In this document: in pieces, positions 27,631 to 30,031 of the stretch | How positions within the stretch are numbered: position 1 is the first letter of the stretch | Layout of the letters: the number at the start of each line of letters is the position of its first letter | Origin: Chrysochromulina tobinii | Lineage: Eukaryota > Haptophyta > Prymnesiales > Chrysochromulinaceae | NCBI GenBank assembly: GCA_001275005.1 | Contig: JWZX01003231.1 | Location: 1 to 30,031, forward strand | Length of the DNA stretch: 30,031 nucleotides | Direction of reading: 5' to 3' | Made by a program: the position numbers and the translations under genes | The notes under the pieces: model-generated | The model's input: the letters and a program-made list of their open reading frames with translations, nothing else | What the model was told of the DNA's origin: nothing | Database searches by the model: none

Positions 27631-27652
27631 CTGGGGAAAGCACACGGCGTGG

Positions 27653-30031
27653 TCAGCGCCTTCCGCTCTCGAAACGGTGCGTGCTGATCATGCCACCGCG
27701 CTCGTAAGCAAGCGTCATCGGCGGCCCTTCGCGTGGAAGTGGCGCCGTCGGCGGCCGGCTGGTTTGCGACTGCGCTAGCAAGGCGGGAATGGCCGACATT
27801 GGCCGACCGGCCTGCGGGTGCGCTGCCGCGCGCGTGGAACGGGCCGAGGTACTGGGCCGTTGGCTGCTGCTTGGCCGCTGCAGACTCGGCGGGGCGGGCG
27901 TGGCTCTCGGCAGTGGCGCCGTCCTGAGCACAAAGGAGGCATCGAGCTCGTTGGCGAGCCTCGGTGAGAGGACGACAGGCCGGCCAGGCGGCGCAAATGG
28001 CTCCGCCGAGTGCGGGCGCGCTGTCTCGGCACCTTGCCGGCGGCTTCGCGCGGACTCGGGACGGTTTCGTATGCTCTGATCAATGGCATGCTCGAGGAGC
28101 CGTTGCTCATCATGGCGCATCTTGTCGCGATAGCGCTCGCCCTGCAGCCACATGGTGTCGCCCGTGGCTTCCAGGCGGGGTAGCGCCGTCAGCAGGCGTG
28201 CCTCTGCCTTGTCGACACCGAACTGCAAGCTCTCGCGCAGCTTCGCCTCGCGCAGCAGCCAGGCCGCCTGCGGGCCAGCACCACCCGCACCGGCCGCACC
28301 GGCCGCACCGGCCGCACCGGCCGCACTGGCGGTGCTGGCGGTGCTGGCGGCGCCCTCGGCGCCCTCGGTGCCGACGCCCTCGAGGGTCAAAGCGGCACCG
28401 CCCTCCGGATCTTCGAGGTCAGCAAGCACGTGATCATGCCAGACGGAGCGGCCCGGGGGGCGTCGGTCCAGTAAGCGCTCGGGTACGGACGCCTTCTCAG
28501 CGAATAGGGCCAGCTGCAGCAGCGCATCTTCGCGCTTGAGCACCGCATCCGCCGCTGCAACCCACAGGGCTACCGACCGCTCGAGGGACTTTTGGCTCCG
28601 GTAAGCGAGAGGCTCCTGCGGGAGCACGTGGCGCTCGAGCGAGCGGCTCTGCTCGTCCTCGGGCACCCCGAGAGCGGACCAAATCTGACGAAGCCGCGCG
28701 ACCGCCGCAACCGCCGCCTCGGATGTCGCGTCGAGGGGAGTTTCGTCAGGCGACGCGTCTGCGCCCGGGGTCGGAGGCGGTGCCGGCGCAAAGTCTGAGT
28801 GCGCCGGCGCTGGGGAACTGCTCACATCGAGCCCCTTTTTGGCCTTGGAGTCGGTCGAGCTGTCCACCGTGGCGGGTTGCGACTGGAGCGACTTCTCGGC
28901 GCCGTGCTGAGCGCCGCCGCTAGACCCCTCTTTCAGCTCCCATGCCCCCCCAAACTTGCTGCCCGAGTTTGTCGTCGGTGGCTTCGGGCCACTCGGCTCG
29001 GCCTCATCAGCCATCGTCTGCGTGCCTCTGCTCGGGGTGTTGGGCGGCGGCCGAGGTCGAGATCCTGCGAGATTGGGTCGAGATCCTGCGAGGTGCGGCA
29101 AGTCGGCGGCGCGCAGCTCCGTCCCACTCTGCGTACCTCTGCTCGAGGTAGCGAGCGGCGCATTCGTCGCGTCCGCAGCCACGGTGGTTACGAACACGTC
29201 CGCACGCAACCTAGCGAGAGGCGCCGCGCCCGCTGCCTCGTCGCCACCGGCGCCCGTGCCCGCCACCGCCGCTGAGGGGTTTGAGTGCTTGGCTGGCTGG
29301 GATGAGGCGCCGCCACTCAAGAGCTCGACGTCCTCTTCGGTGAGTGCGGGCGGCTGCGGCGCCTCCCAAGGCGCTGTTCGCGGCGATTGGGCCCTACGGC
29401 TACTGGCCGAGGAGGGGCGCGAAACGACGACATGCAGCGCTGAGGGCGTGCCCGGTCCGATGCGCGATGCGATGCTCACCGTATCCTCCTTATCCTCCTT
29501 GTCCTCTTCGTCCCCAACGGCTGCCCACGATGACGCCGCTGGCCACTGCTGCCCCTTGCGAGGCGTGAGTGCTGCCGAGGCGGCCACGAGAGACGCGACG
29601 TTGCGTGGGGCGCCTACCGGTCGCGGCATCTTGGATGGCAGCGCTGACCAAGTAGCTTCCATCCTGTACGGTGTGCGCGTGTACCGTCCCTCCGCATCCA
29701 GCGCCACCACGCCCGCCGCGATGGCGCCATTCATCGCCCCGTCGCGTGGCCGTGGGCGCTTGGCCGCTGCCGCTGCCTGAGCTTGCTCCACGACTTCGAC
29801 ATGCTCCACCTCCACATGGCTGTTTTGGGGAGCGAGGAAAGCGATGTCGGAAGCACCGCCAGCCAGCCCACACAGAGGCTCCCCGTCCTCGTCCTCGAAG
29901 TCATACTCAGAGCCGCCATCATCGGCTGCCGCGCGCCCAGCTGCGCCAGCCGCGCCGGCCGCAAGCAAATCCGCCGCCGCGCCGGCCACGCCCGCGGCGC
30001 GCCACTTTTTGCGTCGCCGGACCCCGGCTGC
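27653..30031 (-). CDS. Low-complexity protein of unknown function, 5' end outside the window
   Basis: The frame is open from the right edge to TGA at 27653-27655 (at least 790 residues). A GTG at 29989 exists, but the frame continues beyond it (VRRRKKWRAAG), so the start or an earlier exon lies outside. Near the N-terminal side is an acidic stretch (SEYDFEDEDGE), then long Ala/Ser/Pro/Thr-rich stretches with GTQ repeats. One ordered block follows: AVARLRQIWSALGVPEDEQS, then LPQEPLAYRSQKSLERSVAL, ADAVLKREDALLQLALFAEK and, after an Ala/Gly repeat, LLREAKLRESLQFGVDKAEA with RYRDKMRHDEQRLLEHAIDQ. The C-terminus is Arg/Ser/Pro-rich. The helical block might belong to a cytoskeletal or ciliary protein, but I recognise no family. 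No introns are seen in this part. Confidence 0.65.
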   Translation of the reverse strand, partial: AAGVRRRKKWRAAGVAGAAADLLAAGAAGAAGRAAADDGGSEYDFEDEDGEPLCGLAGGASDIAFLAPQNSHVEVEHVEVVEQAQAAAAAKRPRPRDGAMNGAIAAGVVALDAEGRYTRTPYRMEATWSALPSKMPRPVGAPRNVASLVAASAALTPRKGQQWPAASSWAAVGDEEDKEDKEDTVSIASRIGPGTPSALHVVVSRPSSASSRRAQSPRTAPWEAPQPPALTEEDVELLSGGASSQPAKHSNPSAAVAGTGAGGDEAAGAAPLARLRADVFVTTVAADATNAPLATSSRGTQSGTELRAADLPHLAGSRPNLAGSRPRPPPNTPSRGTQTMADEAEPSGPKPPTTNSGSKFGGAWELKEGSSGGAQHGAEKSLQSQPATVDSSTDSKAKKGLDVSSSPAPAHSDFAPAPPPTPGADASPDETPLDATSEAAVAAVARLRQIWSALGVPEDEQSRSLERHVLPQEPLAYRSQKSLERSVALWVAAADAVLKREDALLQLALFAEKASVPERLLDRRPPGRSVWHDHVLADLEDPEGGAALTLEGVGTEGAEGAASTASTASAAGAAGAAGAAGAGGAGPQAAWLLREAKLRESLQFGVDKAEARLLTALPRLEATGDTMWLQGERYRDKMRHDEQRLLEHAIDQSIRNRPESARSRRQGAETARPHSAEPFAPPGRPVVLSPRLANELDASFVLRTAPLPRATPAPPSLQRPSSSQRPSTSARSTRAAAHPQAGRPMSAIPALLAQSQTSRPPTAPLPREGPPMTLAYERGGMISTHRFESGRR
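28284..28340 (-). repeat. Coding Ala/Gly repeat (GCCGCACCG units)
   Basis: Nine-base units CCGGCCGCA on the plus strand, followed by GGCGGTGCT units, encode an AAGAAGAAGAGG-type stretch inside the low-complexity gene. Confidence 0.7.

Noticed and set aside
1-30031. tRNA or rRNA genes
   Set aside because: I looked for cloverleaf-like arms and conserved rRNA blocks on both strands by eye and found nothing convincing. A covariance-model scan would be needed to exclude them fully.

Overview
This is nuclear DNA of a GC-rich single-celled eukaryote, most likely an alga. A haptophyte or pelagophyte is my best guess, but the sequence does not prove the lineage. The evidence is spliceosomal GT-AG and GC-AG introns, introner-like elements, a TATA box, low-complexity Ala/Pro/Gly-rich proteins, and eukaryotic domain families: a TRANK1-type helicase, chromo/Agenet, PTC7-type PP2C, and dynamin with a U-box.

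Layout. (1) 463-17566, minus strand: one giant gene, for which I reconstruct 21 exons and 20 introns coding for about 4,600 residues. In protein order it has a KH domain, proline-rich repeats, ankyrin-type repeats, a complete UvrD/SF1 helicase, TPR-like helices and a C-terminal IQ motif. From the ankyrin region onward this is the TRANK1 (TPR and ankyrin repeat-containing protein 1) architecture. (2) 17567-17812: a 246-base head-to-head promoter region. (3) 17813-18661, plus: a chromodomain plus two Agenet/Tudor domains. (4) 19140-19751, plus: an unrecognised 203-residue protein. (5) 20119-21039, plus: a PTC7-like PP2C phosphatase. (6) 21515-24019, plus: a coiled-coil protein whose N-terminus resembles the centriole protein SPICE1. 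(7) 24686-27553, minus: a dynamin-family GTPase fused to a U-box. (8) 27653 to the right edge, minus: a low-complexity protein of unknown function, open at its 5' end. Genes 2-8 each appear to be a single uninterrupted reading frame.

The most interesting biology is in the introns of the giant gene. Several introns carry a shared core, GCTCACCACGGCGCC followed by a pyrimidine tract and CACAG, flanked by long direct repeats of the target exon (35/36, 44/49 and 24/26 identical). These look like recent introner insertions or intron-making duplications. Older introns show decayed versions of the same signature: the first bases of the intron are a degraded copy of the first bases of the next exon, or the end of the exon is copied at the end of the intron. 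Most introns are also filled with a strand-locked repeat of about 10 bases that carries TGA on the sense strand. Because 10 is not a multiple of 3, three units put a stop in every frame. A separate 18-base motif, GGCGCC-N6-RGCGCC, recurs in exons and introns on both strands and in different reading frames.

Four exons of the giant gene need a one-base frame change to keep conserved protein in frame (near 14024, 12628, 10668 and 5048, each one extra base), and one exon has a change the other way near 3305. These may be assembly errors, decay or programmed shifting. Splice sites are inferred by eye from frame continuity, family motifs and GT/GC...AG ends; no transcript data were available.
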